DNA from: Labilithrix luteola
GTDB taxonomy: Bacteria > Myxococcota_A > Polyangia > Polyangiales > Polyangiaceae
Reading direction: 5' to 3'
Assembly (NCBI RefSeq): GCF_001263205.1
Contig: NZ_CP012333.1
Coordinates: 9,529,501 to 9,593,500, forward strand
Length of the DNA: 64,000 nt
Within the stretch, counting starts at the first letter, position 1, and the number at the start of each line of letters is the position of its first letter. Positions 14,933 to 22,835 of the stretch are shown here, piece after piece. The translations under genes were made by a program, and so were the position numbers. The notes under the pieces were generated by a model that made no database searches, had not been told where the DNA came from, and saw only the letters and a list, made by a program, of their open reading frames with translations.

Positions 14933-14961
14933 TTGACAAGGGGGTGCCTTTCCGGCAAGTT
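14933..14961 (+). promoter_or_regulatory. Promoter upstream of rpmB
   Basis: A perfect TTGACA at 14933-14938 is followed after 17 bp by CAAGTT, a weak -10. It lies about 55 bases before the rpmB ATG, a reasonable leader length for a ribosomal protein gene. Confidence 0.5.
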
Positions 14962-14987
14962 CCGCGCCCCCTCCCGAGGGTATTCCA

Positions 14988-15212
14988 ATGGCGAAGAGCG
15001 ATATCACTGGCAAGCGCAAGCTCAAGGCGCAGAACGTCTCGCACTCCAACATCAAGACGAAGCGCTGGCAGAACGTCAACATCCAGACCCGCCGGGTTTG
15101 GGTTCCTGAGTTCGGTCGTTTCGTGACGCTCAAGCTGACGACGCGCGACATCCGCACGATCGACAAGATTGGCGCCCTCGAATACGCGAAGCGCCACGGC
15201 GTCTCGCTCTGA
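14988..15212 (+). CDS. rpmB: 50S ribosomal protein L28
   Basis: 74 residues and plainly L28: MAKSDITGKRKLKAQNVSHS at the N-terminus, then KTKRWQNVNIQTRRVWVP and the conserved TTRDIRTIDKIGALEYAKR. It lacks the CxxC zinc pair seen in some L28 proteins, so this is the zinc-free form. A GAGGG ribosome binding site precedes the ATG. It is monocistronic, with a promoter at 14933 and a terminator at 15307. rpmG (L33), a frequent neighbour elsewhere, is not here. Confidence 0.97.
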   Translation: MAKSDITGKRKLKAQNVSHSNIKTKRWQNVNIQTRRVWVPEFGRFVTLKLTTRDIRTIDKIGALEYAKRHGVSL

Positions 15213-15306
15213 GCGAGCCGTGAACGAGCGCGGGTGAACGTCGGCCCGATCATCGGGGGTTCGGCGTTCGCTCACGTGTCGCTCCTAAAATTTAGGCAGC
15301 GCCTTT

Positions 15307-15343
15307 GGCCTCCACGCGTCGTTCGCGGAGGCCTTTTCGTTTT
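15307..15343 (+). terminator. Intrinsic terminator after rpmB
   Basis: GGCCTCC pairs with GGAGGCC (7 bp, 13-base loop), followed directly by TTTTCGTTTT. It is the expected factor-independent terminator for rpmB, about 95 bp after its stop. Confidence 0.8.
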
Positions 15344-15426
15344 GGCTTCGCAGGTCGCCTGGCGCCCTCGCCTTCGTTCTCATGCGCGAGTGCCACGCGA
15401 ATGCCGATGTGCGGGCGAAATGAAAC

Positions 15427-15459
15427 AGGGCGAGTGACCTTCGAGAGGCCACTCGCCCT
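15427..15459 (-). terminator. Terminator hairpin for the GGT-like gene
   Basis: AGGGCGAGTG and CACTCGCCCT form a perfect 10-bp stem 22 bp beyond the stop of the minus-strand gene at 15481. On that strand GTTTCATTT follows, an interrupted T tract. It could also stop read-through from rpmB. Confidence 0.65.
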
Positions 15460-15480
15460 TGTCGTCGTGAGCCGAGGGGC

Positions 15481-16569
15481 TCAGCGGAAGACGGACGCAG
15501 CTCCGTCAGCGTGAGCCAAGGCGACGAGGCGCGCTTCGCCGTGCGCTTCGATGCGGTCCTCGTGGAGGAAGCCGCGGATAGCGCCCCCGAGGACGTCGTA
15601 CGCGTCGCTCGCTCCGAAGGCGGCGAAGGCGACGTCCGGTCCGGCAACGCCGCCCACGAGCGCAATGGCGGCGGCCGCGGGCAGGACGTCGCCCGGGCGG
15701 AGGCGCGTGATGCCTCGGCGGACGGGCTCGGCGCAGAACGGAGCGCGCAGGCCGAGCTCGTCGATCATGGTGCCGAAAATACCCTCGTCGAAGACGGCGA
15801 TGGCGAAGGTTCCGTTGCGGTCGAGGGCGGCGATAGCGCGAGCATGGCCGACATCGAGACCGCCGGCCGGAGGAACGGGGGCTTCGCCTTCGACGTGCGC
15901 CCACGGTAGGGTCACGACGACGCGAACGCTCGAGGGGTCCCTCCTCCTGCGGCCAACCGGTGAGGTGGGAGGCGCCGGGGCCTGCCCGTCGCGTGGCTTG
16001 ACGACCACTTCGGTCTTCGATGCGGGCAGCACCGACGGATTCGCCGATGCGAGGTCGTCCGCCGTGAGCAGGCCGCCGTTCGGCCGGCCCGCCGCGAAGA
16101 GCAGCTCGGACGAGATCGGGCGCACCTCCATGGCGCGGGGGCCGTGGCTGGCGATCTTCTTGAGGACGTCTTCGCGGGGCGTGCCCTTGGCGATGGCGAT
16201 GGCGGGGGCCAGGACCTGGGCGAACGTCGAATTGCCCGCCGTGGCCGTGGCTGCAGCGAGCGTCGCCGGCAACCACGGCACGCCGATGCGCGCGGCGGCC
16301 GGGATTTCCTCACCGGACTGGAATCCGCGCGGACGCGGCGCGCCGATGCCGGGCTGACGAACGCGTCCGTCGAAGGCGTGGAGGCCCACGCCCGCGCCGC
16401 CGATCAGCATCTGAACGGGGCCGAGCAAGACGCCCGGGGAGATCGCGCACGCGGCGAAGACACCGGCCACGACGGCGTCGACGGCGTTGCCTTTGCGGAG
16501 GACCTCTTCAGCCACCGCCTCGACTTCCGCGGTGGACGCGACGGCGGCACGCTGCTTACGGAGAGTCAT
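15481..16569 (-). CDS. Degenerate gamma-glutamyltransferase-like protein
   Basis: 362 residues with the general outline of gamma-glutamyltranspeptidase: AEEVLRKGNAVDAVVAGVFA matches the GGT N-terminal segment, GAGVGLHAFDGR the start of the core, then FAQVLAPAIAIAKGT and SHGPRAMEV further on. It is far shorter than the usual 530-580 residues, has no signal peptide, and lacks the conserved threonine motif (TTH/TSH plus S-VVD) at which GGT cleaves itself and which is the catalytic nucleophile. The central 100 residues are Pro-rich and basic. Processing and transferase activity are therefore unlikely. The start overlaps the stop of the DUF72 gene (TAATG), so the two are coupled. Confidence 0.6.
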   Translation of the reverse strand: MTLRKQRAAVASTAEVEAVAEEVLRKGNAVDAVVAGVFAACAISPGVLLGPVQMLIGGAGVGLHAFDGRVRQPGIGAPRPRGFQSGEEIPAAARIGVPWLPATLAAATATAGNSTFAQVLAPAIAIAKGTPREDVLKKIASHGPRAMEVRPISSELLFAAGRPNGGLLTADDLASANPSVLPASKTEVVVKPRDGQAPAPPTSPVGRRRRDPSSVRVVVTLPWAHVEGEAPVPPAGGLDVGHARAIAALDRNGTFAIAVFDEGIFGTMIDELGLRAPFCAEPVRRGITRLRPGDVLPAAAAIALVGGVAGPDVAFAAFGASDAYDVLGGAIRGFLHEDRIEAHGEARLVALAHADGAASVFR

Positions 16570-17312
16570 TACTCTTCCTGCTCGTCGTCGCGGACGTTGA
16601 GCGGAGCGCCGCGCGGGCGGATGAGACGACCGAGGCCGCCGCGCTTCTTGGAGCTCGTGCCGCGGAGCAGGCCGCGGAGGGTCTTGCCTTCTTTGAGCGC
16701 GCTCGTCGTCTCGATGATGACGTACGCGTCACGGCGCTCACCGATCTTCGCGGCGATGCGCTCGAGGGCAGCGGTGCTGAACGCGCGCGTTCCGCCGATT
16801 GCGCGGAGACGGCCGTACGAAACGGAGCCGGCAGGAACCTCGTCCCGCGCGGGGTCGACGGCGAGCGTGACGCCCCACTTCTTCGCCTGCGCGGCGGCCT
16901 CGTCGAGCTCCCAGAGGCCCGTGGGCTCCCAGACGAGCGTGGTGACTTCGCTGCGGAGACGGTCGAGCACGCCCGCGAGGCGATCGCGCCAGAGCTTGCC
17001 GGGCGTCACCGAGGGCGGCGTCTGAATGAGAAGGACGCGCGCCTCGAGCGTTGTCGCGGTCGCGAGCATCGCCTCGAGCTCGGTGTCGAGCGCGGAGCCC
17101 GGCCGAAGCGCGGAGAGGTTCGGGCCTGCTACCACGCCGAACTCGAACTGCGGTGGGACCGCCTTTCGCCAACGCTTCAGCGTTGCGGTGCTCGGAGCGA
17201 GGCGGAGGTTCTGGGCATCGAGCCCACGCACTTCGAGGTAGTCGAAGCGCTTTGCGTAGGCGGCGAGTTCGCCACGGAGTTCCCGGGCGCCAATGTGAAG
17301 ACGTGTTGCCAT
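16569..17312 (-). CDS. DUF72-family protein
   Basis: 247 residues from ATG 17312. RLHIGARELRGELAAYAKRF, FDYLEVRG and then RWRKAVPPQFEFGVVAGP follow the DUF72 (YecE-like) layout, a TIM-barrel-like domain of unknown activity. LVWEPTGLWELDEAAA and AYVIIETTSALKEGKTLRGL continue the pattern. The C-terminal 25 residues are basic and then acidic, an unusual tail. No enzymatic role is established for the family. A longer start (GTG or ATG near 17339) is possible. It is transcribed together with the GGT-like gene. Confidence 0.7.
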   Translation of the reverse strand: MATRLHIGARELRGELAAYAKRFDYLEVRGLDAQNLRLAPSTATLKRWRKAVPPQFEFGVVAGPNLSALRPGSALDTELEAMLATATTLEARVLLIQTPPSVTPGKLWRDRLAGVLDRLRSEVTTLVWEPTGLWELDEAAAQAKKWGVTLAVDPARDEVPAGSVSYGRLRAIGGTRAFSTAALERIAAKIGERRDAYVIIETTSALKEGKTLRGLLRGTSSKKRGGLGRLIRPRGAPLNVRDDEQEE

Positions 17313-17343
17313 GGATCGAGGGGGCGAGCTGATTCGCACGGGT

Positions 17344-17363
17344 CCCCCTCGCGCGCAAGGGGG
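17344..17363 (-). terminator. Hairpin downstream of the acyltransferase gene
   Basis: CCCCCT and AGGGGG form a 6-bp stem with an 8-base loop between the acyltransferase stop (17401) and the DUF72 start (17312). A second, stronger stem lies at 17375-17398. T tracts are poor, so termination may be partial. Confidence 0.35.
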
Positions 17364-17374
17364 GTGTGTGGAGG

Positions 17375-17398
17375 GCGGCCTTACAGGTGGTCGGCCGC
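17375..17398 (-). terminator. GCGGCC/GGCCGC hairpin just after the acyltransferase stop
   Basis: A perfect 6-bp stem with a 12-base loop begins 2 bp beyond the stop codon of the minus-strand acyltransferase gene. It may act together with the hairpin at 17344-17363. Confidence 0.4.
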
Positions 17399-17400
17399 GC

Positions 17401-18315
17401 TCAGGCGAACTTGAACCACTGCGTGGGGTAAGCCCGCAGGAAGGTCGTCATGCAAGTTGCGAGGTATTGCGCGGCCTGGTCGAGGTCCGCGTCGTCCGCC
17501 CGACGCTCGAGCTTCCGAGGAGCAAAGGCCTGTATGACGTACTGCCTGTAGCCGGTGCGGGCGCAAAAAACAGGGAGAATCGGCGCCCCCGAGAGCTGGG
17601 CGAGCCGCAGCGGGCCTTCGGGAACCTCCCCCGCCCGCCCGAGGAGCTCGACGCTGCGCGTGCGCATGCCGGCGACCGCCCGATCGAGCTGCAGCGCGAC
17701 GACACCGCCGGCACGAAGGTGGCGCAGCAAGGGCAGCGACGCGAGTGGATCGCTACCCACGTGGGTGATCTCGAGGCCGCTTCGCTTGCGCGCGCCGTCC
17801 TGGAGGCTCTGGGCTTTGCCATCGCGCTCGTTGGCCATGACGAGCATCATCGGCAGGCCATAGTCGCGCCCCAGCAGCGGCCCCACGGTCTCCCATCCGG
17901 CCGTGTGGGCCGTGACGATGACGATGCCTCGCTGAATCGCCATGGTTTCGCGAACGAACGCGCCGCCGTGGATCACGGCGTTCGGAGCGCGCGGTCCACC
18001 GTCGGCGTCGTTCGAGAGCACCTCGGCGAGGCAGGAGGCATACGTCGCGAACGTGGCGAGCACGTCACGGGCGTCGTCGCGAAGGCTCGCGGGCCCACGA
18101 ATTTCGCGCAGATTCCGGCGCACGGCGCGACGCGCCTTGGGAACGAGGGCGGCGGCCGCCCAACCGAAGACAGGCGGGCTGTAGCGAACCCACCACTCCG
18201 GTCCTCGCGAGGCGCCCCAATGGGCGAGCCTTCGCCAGAAGAGGCGCTCGTGCGCGCGCGGATCACTCCCCTCCTGATGGTCGTTTTCGTCGTGCTCGTC
18301 GGGTCTCGGGATCAT
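17401..18315 (-). CDS. Lipid A acyltransferase (HtrB/LpxL family)
   Basis: 304 residues. The catalytic HX4E motif is HTAGWE in VTAHTAGWETVGPLL; GVVALQLDRAVAGM and LSGAPILPVFCARTGYRQYV match the later conserved blocks, and FLRAYPTQWFKFA is the family-typical C-terminus. Enzymes of this family add a secondary acyl chain to lipid A at the inner membrane, usually with an N-terminal anchor; here there is a mildly hydrophobic stretch near residue 45 (PPVFGWAAAALV). The acidic His/Glu-rich N-terminus (DEHDENDHQEG) is unusual. ATG 18315 is the best start. The exact acyl donor and position cannot be told. Confidence 0.85.
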   Translation of the reverse strand: MIPRPDEHDENDHQEGSDPRAHERLFWRRLAHWGASRGPEWWVRYSPPVFGWAAAALVPKARRAVRRNLREIRGPASLRDDARDVLATFATYASCLAEVLSNDADGGPRAPNAVIHGGAFVRETMAIQRGIVIVTAHTAGWETVGPLLGRDYGLPMMLVMANERDGKAQSLQDGARKRSGLEITHVGSDPLASLPLLRHLRAGGVVALQLDRAVAGMRTRSVELLGRAGEVPEGPLRLAQLSGAPILPVFCARTGYRQYVIQAFAPRKLERRADDADLDQAAQYLATCMTTFLRAYPTQWFKFA

Positions 18316-18521
18316 GGGCGGGTGGGACAGCGGAAGAGAGAGCGGCGGGCAAACGGTGGATCGCACAGGCGCCCTGCCTGGTCTACCGCTGACCAGTCTC
18401 GGGCGCTCAGGGCGCGCACGCGCAGCGCGGAACAATACGATATTCCCGTCGAAACGTGGGAGCCTCGGCACCGCGGAACAACCTCTTCCGGGCGGTATGG
18501 CGCTTGCTGGCAATACGCACC

Positions 18522-19625
18522 ATGTTCCGGTCCGTCGCCTTTCCCCTCGTTCCGCTGGCGTCGTCCGTCGTTATCGGGCTTGGGCTCGGGCTTGCGGCAT
18601 GCGGTGGAACGGACATCGAGGGATCGGGGTTCGAGAAAGCCGGCACCGGCAAGAACGACACATTCGAAACCGGCAAAGGCACACCGAGCGAGAACGGGCT
18701 CGGTGACTCGAAGCCGGCGACGTCCGATGACCTCGCGGCGTGTGCGACCTCGTCGGCCGTGGCCGAGCAGCGTCCGGTCTATCTCGTCTTCATGTACGAC
18801 AAGTCTGGGAGCATGGCGAACGACGGGAAATGGTCGTCGGCGAAAGCCGCCACGCGCGCCTTCTTCGAGTCGCCGGATTCGAAGGGCCTCTACGCGTCGC
18901 TCACGTACTTCCCGGAGAACGACAGCTGCAGCACGAGCAAGTACACCACGCCGAAGGTCGGCGTGACCGCGCTCCCCAGCACGCTCTTCGGTCAGAGTCT
19001 CGACGGTCAGGGTCCCGGCGGTGGAACGCCTACGCGCCCAGCGCTCGAAGGCGCCATCAGCTATGCGCAGAGCGTTGCTGCCGGCCAGGGCAAAGACGGC
19101 AAGGTCGCCATCGTGCTCGTCACCGACGGTGAGCCTGCAGGATGCGACAAGAACGACGTGAAGGACGTCCAGAATCTCGCCGCAACCGTATCTTCGACGA
19201 TCCCGACGTACGTCATCGGCGTCGGCGACTCGCTTGCCAAGCTCGACGACATCGCAGCCGGCGGCGGCACCGGAAGCGCGCTCATCGTCTCGACGTCGAA
19301 TCCCGCCCAGATCCAGGCTGACTTCGCCAAGGCCATCGAGAAGATCAAAGGCGAGGCGCTCTCGTGCGATTACACGATGCCTCCGCCGCCCTCCGGCGCC
19401 GCCTTCGACAAGTCGAAGGTCAACGTGCAGTACACGCCTGAAGGCGGTACGCCGTCGACCCTCGGCTACAACCAGGATTGCACGGGCGGTACGGGCTGGA
19501 AGTACGACGACCCAAACAACCCCACCACCGTCTCGCTCTGCGCCGCGAGCTGCGACGCGACCAAGGGCAAAGGCGGCAAGGTCGACATCGTCTTCGGCTG
19601 CGCGACGCAGACCGGGGTGAAGTGA
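18522..19625 (+). CDS. VWA-domain lipoprotein
   Basis: 367 residues. The signal peptide ends in a lipobox (GLGLAACGG, Cys about residue 27), followed by a Gly/Thr/Asp-rich linker. A von Willebrand factor A domain follows: RPVYLVFMYDKSGSM carries the DxSxS metal site, GGTPTRPALEGA supplies the Thr, and VAIVLVTDGEPAGC the conserved Asp. The C-terminal 100 residues have three Cys pairs (CDYTMPPPP, YNQDCTGG, CAASCDATKGK). It is probably a surface-anchored binding protein. The gene runs convergently into cassette A, 10 bp from the end of the IgGFc-like gene; both belong to the surface-lipoprotein repertoire. Confidence 0.83.
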   Translation: MFRSVAFPLVPLASSVVIGLGLGLAACGGTDIEGSGFEKAGTGKNDTFETGKGTPSENGLGDSKPATSDDLAACATSSAVAEQRPVYLVFMYDKSGSMANDGKWSSAKAATRAFFESPDSKGLYASLTYFPENDSCSTSKYTTPKVGVTALPSTLFGQSLDGQGPGGGTPTRPALEGAISYAQSVAAGQGKDGKVAIVLVTDGEPAGCDKNDVKDVQNLAATVSSTIPTYVIGVGDSLAKLDDIAAGGGTGSALIVSTSNPAQIQADFAKAIEKIKGEALSCDYTMPPPPSGAAFDKSKVNVQYTPEGGTPSTLGYNQDCTGGTGWKYDDPNNPTTVSLCAASCDATKGKGGKVDIVFGCATQTGVK

Positions 19626-19635
19626 CTGCGCAGGC

Positions 19636-21471
19636 TCAGTGCACGATCGGTAGCGGCGTCTTCACGAGCTTGCGCTGGGCCATTCCGCCCGGGTAGGCGT
19701 AGCTCGCGTAAAGATCCCAGCCCCACAATGTGGCGGTGAACTGACCGTCGCTGTGCATGCGCTGGAGACCGTTGCGGCAGACGCCCGTGTCGAAGGACTG
19801 CCCCGGGCCACCGTCCTTGGCGAGATCGACACGAACGTACTCGTACTCGCCGCGCGTGCCGATGGGCTTCCATCCGGTCAGCGTGCCGGCGCACTCGAGC
19901 CAGACGTCCTTGAACTCGCTGCCCGTCTTCGCGCGAACGATGACCAGCGACGTGTCGCCGAAGCTCGGATCGGCATAAAAGCTGTACGAGCTGAGATACT
20001 GGCCCGCCGGGACGACGTTCACGAACTCGGGGTCGCCCTTGCCGAGCATGTCCTGGTTACCCAGGATGTCGGGCGGCGCCGTGAGTGACGCTTGCCCGCC
20101 GCCGGACATGTACGCCGCGAGATAGATCGGATGATCGACGTCCTGCGTGCGCACGACGAAGGCGTCCCCCGTCGCGGACCAGAACGTCGCGACCTCACCC
20201 GCCGAGAGCGTCGTCGGCGCTCCTGCCGGAACGACAGGATCGTATTCGAGGCGCGTTCCGTCTCGCGCAGCCACGATGCGATACGGCATGGCCTCGTGCT
20301 CGTTGCCGAGTCGAGGACGGTAGCCGACCGTGGCGTACTCCGAGCCCCATTGCTCGAAGGCCGGCAGCTGCTGGAGTGCCGTGTCACACGCCTCGCGCCC
20401 GGCGGGAACGGTCATGCACGCGTGGCCACCGAAGACGCTGGTCGGTTTGTTCGACGACACGACGCTTCCCGACATCTCCTCGGATTGCTTGAACTGGAGA
20501 ACCTGTCCCTTGTCGAGTTTGTAGGTCGTGGGAACGTGAGCCGCGGTTCCGACGACGTTCACACCGTCTTCGATGGCCACAGTCGGACGAATCGTGATCT
20601 CGGTACCGTCCTCCGACGCAACGATCTGCGCGCCCGGCTGCTCGATTCCGGCGTACGCGCTGTTCGTGGTGCGCTGCCAGGAATTGACGATGAAGTGCTG
20701 CGTTCCCCAGGTCGGGACCGGCAAGAGCAGCGTGGCGGATGGCGAAAAGCTCGCCGCTCCGCCGTACGGATACATGGCCGCGACGCTCGCAGGCACGTTC
20801 GTCCTGAGGTGGAATGACGAGCCGATGCCCGTGCCGTCCGGCAGGCCGTCGGTCAGGACGACGGGCGTGACCCCCGCCGGACAAGCCGCGACGTGCGCAC
20901 CGATGGGAATGGGCTTCGTCGGATCGCGGTCCGAGACGAAGAGGACCGCACTGTCGCCCGGAGCAATGGCGCCGACCTGGGGAACCAGCGTCGCGTCGCC
21001 GGGCACGGTCCGGAAGAGCGACTTCGAGAGATCGAGCGCGCTGCCCTGGAATTCTAGATTCAGATCGAGAGGCGTCGTCGAGTTGTTGACGACGTACGCC
21101 GCGTAACAGGATTGGCCGTACTCTTTGATGAAGAGCGGCGGCTGGAAGTAGAAGTCGCAACCGTTCGAGCTCCGATCGGCTGCCGCGGCCTTGCAGGGTT
21201 CCTGGCACTGGCCTGCGCCGCAGGCGAGCTCCGCGGCGCACGTCTCGACGATCTCGCCCGTGCAGGCCCGTACGACGGACCGTCCGTCGAGGGAGCACTG
21301 GAGAAGACATTCGCCACCGTCGACGTCGTCGGTTCCGCTGTCCGGCGTCAACGTCTGGTTGTCCGTCGGGAACCCGCGGTCACTCGAGCTGCATGCGTTC
21401 ACGCAAGCTGCGGCGAGCGCCACGAGCGAGATGCCGACGGGGATGGTGCGAGCCCTCGTGAAGCGGCTCAT
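19636..21471 (-). CDS. IgGFc-binding-like surface lipoprotein (cassette A)
   Basis: 611 residues. Lipobox Cys about residue 27 (AAACVNACSSS), an Asp/Gly linker, then a Cys-rich module (residues 53-108: CLLQCSLDGRSVVRACTGEI to SNGCDFYFQPP). The rest resembles the IgGFc-binding N-terminal domain family: CYAAYVVNNSTTPLDL, PVPTWGTQHFIVNSWQ, ASEDGTEITIRP, TYKLDKGQVLQFKQ, SSNKPTSVFGGHAC, FVVRTQDVDHPIYLAAYMSG. In animals this domain occurs in mucin-like proteins; in bacteria it is found on predicted surface adhesins. The closest relative in the window is at 33138-34922, which shares the C-terminus KLVKTPLxIVH. It is the last gene of the cassette, coupled to the RCC1 gene by ATGA. Ligand unknown. Confidence 0.85.
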   Translation of the reverse strand: MSRFTRARTIPVGISLVALAAACVNACSSSDRGFPTDNQTLTPDSGTDDVDGGECLLQCSLDGRSVVRACTGEIVETCAAELACGAGQCQEPCKAAAADRSSNGCDFYFQPPLFIKEYGQSCYAAYVVNNSTTPLDLNLEFQGSALDLSKSLFRTVPGDATLVPQVGAIAPGDSAVLFVSDRDPTKPIPIGAHVAACPAGVTPVVLTDGLPDGTGIGSSFHLRTNVPASVAAMYPYGGAASFSPSATLLLPVPTWGTQHFIVNSWQRTTNSAYAGIEQPGAQIVASEDGTEITIRPTVAIEDGVNVVGTAAHVPTTYKLDKGQVLQFKQSEEMSGSVVSSNKPTSVFGGHACMTVPAGREACDTALQQLPAFEQWGSEYATVGYRPRLGNEHEAMPYRIVAARDGTRLEYDPVVPAGAPTTLSAGEVATFWSATGDAFVVRTQDVDHPIYLAAYMSGGGQASLTAPPDILGNQDMLGKGDPEFVNVVPAGQYLSSYSFYADPSFGDTSLVIVRAKTGSEFKDVWLECAGTLTGWKPIGTRGEYEYVRVDLAKDGGPGQSFDTGVCRNGLQRMHSDGQFTATLWGWDLYASYAYPGGMAQRKLVKTPLPIVH

Positions 21472-22835
21472 GGCAGTGCGACCTCCTTCGGGACGAGACT
21501 CGTTTCTTTGGTCCGTCCGTCACCAAGCTGTCCGTAACCGTTGTCCCCCCAACACCAGATCTTGCCGCTCGTGAGGAGCGCGCACGTGGAGCGGGGCGTC
21601 GTCTTCACCCGGGCGACGGGGCCAGGCAGGCCCGCGACCTTCACCGGCACCGGCGCGTAGTTCCGCGTGCCGTCACCGACCTGACCGTTGATGTTGTTGC
21701 CCCAGCAATACACCGCGCCGGACACGCCGACCGCGCACTGTCGTTGTGGAAGCTGCGCGACCCCGGTGTCGAACGTCGTCGCGATCTGGACGACTGGCTC
21801 GGGCGTGGCGACGACCGCCGGAAGCGCGCGAGAGAGTGGCAGATCGCCTTTCAGGCCGTTGTACGGCTCGTTTGCACTTCCCCAACAGTACGCGATGCCT
21901 TCTGCGACCGCGCAGGCGTTTCGTCCCTCGACGTCGAGGTCGGACACGAAGGCGAGCTCGAGCTGGCCGGGATAGGGATCGGGGAAGAGCGACGACACGC
22001 GCCCGAGAGGCGGGTTCGCCCCCCAACTCCACAATGTCCCGTCCTCACGCAGGACGAACGAGGCGTTTCCGACGATGACGTCGCGAAGCGGCGCACCCGC
22101 TGGCACTGGCATCGTGGCGGCGCCGATCGGCTTGGTGGTGCTTGCCCCGAAGGCCGGAACGGCGAGCTGACCGTCGGCGTTCGCGCCCCAGCACAGAACC
22201 CCGTCCTGGACGAGTGCGCACGCCACGTTGGTGGAGAACGCCACCTTCGTCGCGGCGGGAATCGCGAGCTGAACGGGCGCGCGCTCGGTCGTCGTCGCCG
22301 TCACCGTGCTGCGCAAGAACGGGCCCTTGCCCCAACACCACGTTGCGCCGTTCGTGTCGATGGCGCACGTGTGATGGAGGCTCGCGGCGTTCGCGAGTCC
22401 GACGACGCGTGCAGGCATCGAACTGTCTGACGTACCAGCGGCGGCACCGCGCCCGAGCTCGCCGGAGACGTTCTGGCCCCAGCAGGCAACCGTGCCGTCC
22501 TGCAGGAGCGCGCAGAAGGCGTCGCTACCGACGCTCGTATCGAGCGCCGTGGCGCACGTCGAGTCGGCACACGTGACGGGCTGCGGACCGGCATCCGATT
22601 TCTGCAGATCGGGTACGGTCGGCCGAGCATCGGCGACACCCGCGTCCTGCGAGGGCTCGCTCGCGTCCGCGCCGACGCTCGCATCGGTGCCAGCGTCGGC
22701 GCCTAGGGGATCCTGCGCGCCGTCGTTCGAACTCTCGCTTTCGCTCGAGCAGTGGATGACCAGACTCGCCGACGCGAGGAGCAGAACGAAGGCTCCCGCG
22801 CGGCGCGAATCACGGAGTCGACTTGTGATACGCAT
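21468..22835 (-). CDS. RCC1-repeat propeller lipoprotein (cassette A)
   Basis: 455 residues. The signal peptide ends at SLVIHCSS (Cys about 29, an atypical lipobox), followed by an Asp/Ala linker (DAGTDASVGADAS). Seven RCC1-type repeats follow, each with a CA-LLQDGT-CWG-N--G-LG core: FCALLQDGTVACWGQN, TCAIDTNGATWCWGKG, ACALVQDGVLCWGAN, FVLREDGTLWSWGAN, ACAVAEGIAYCWGSAN, QCAVGVSGAVYCWGNN and TCALLTSGKIWCWGDN. Seven repeats make a closed seven-bladed propeller. The Cys pair in most blades suggests disulfide stapling outside the cell. RCC1 here means fold only; a GTPase exchange role is not implied. Same length as the cassette B copy (455). It overlaps the upstream gene by 26 bp. Confidence 0.9.
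   Translation of the reverse strand: MRITSRLRDSRRAGAFVLLLASASLVIHCSSESESSNDGAQDPLGADAGTDASVGADASEPSQDAGVADARPTVPDLQKSDAGPQPVTCADSTCATALDTSVGSDAFCALLQDGTVACWGQNVSGELGRGAAAGTSDSSMPARVVGLANAASLHHTCAIDTNGATWCWGKGPFLRSTVTATTTERAPVQLAIPAATKVAFSTNVACALVQDGVLCWGANADGQLAVPAFGASTTKPIGAATMPVPAGAPLRDVIVGNASFVLREDGTLWSWGANPPLGRVSSLFPDPYPGQLELAFVSDLDVEGRNACAVAEGIAYCWGSANEPYNGLKGDLPLSRALPAVVATPEPVVQIATTFDTGVAQLPQRQCAVGVSGAVYCWGNNINGQVGDGTRNYAPVPVKVAGLPGPVARVKTTPRSTCALLTSGKIWCWGDNGYGQLGDGRTKETSLVPKEVALP

Noticed and set aside
21468..22835. RCC1 proteins as GTPase exchange factors
   Set aside because: They are lipoproteins with disulfide-type cysteines outside the cell; only the propeller fold is shared with eukaryotic RCC1.
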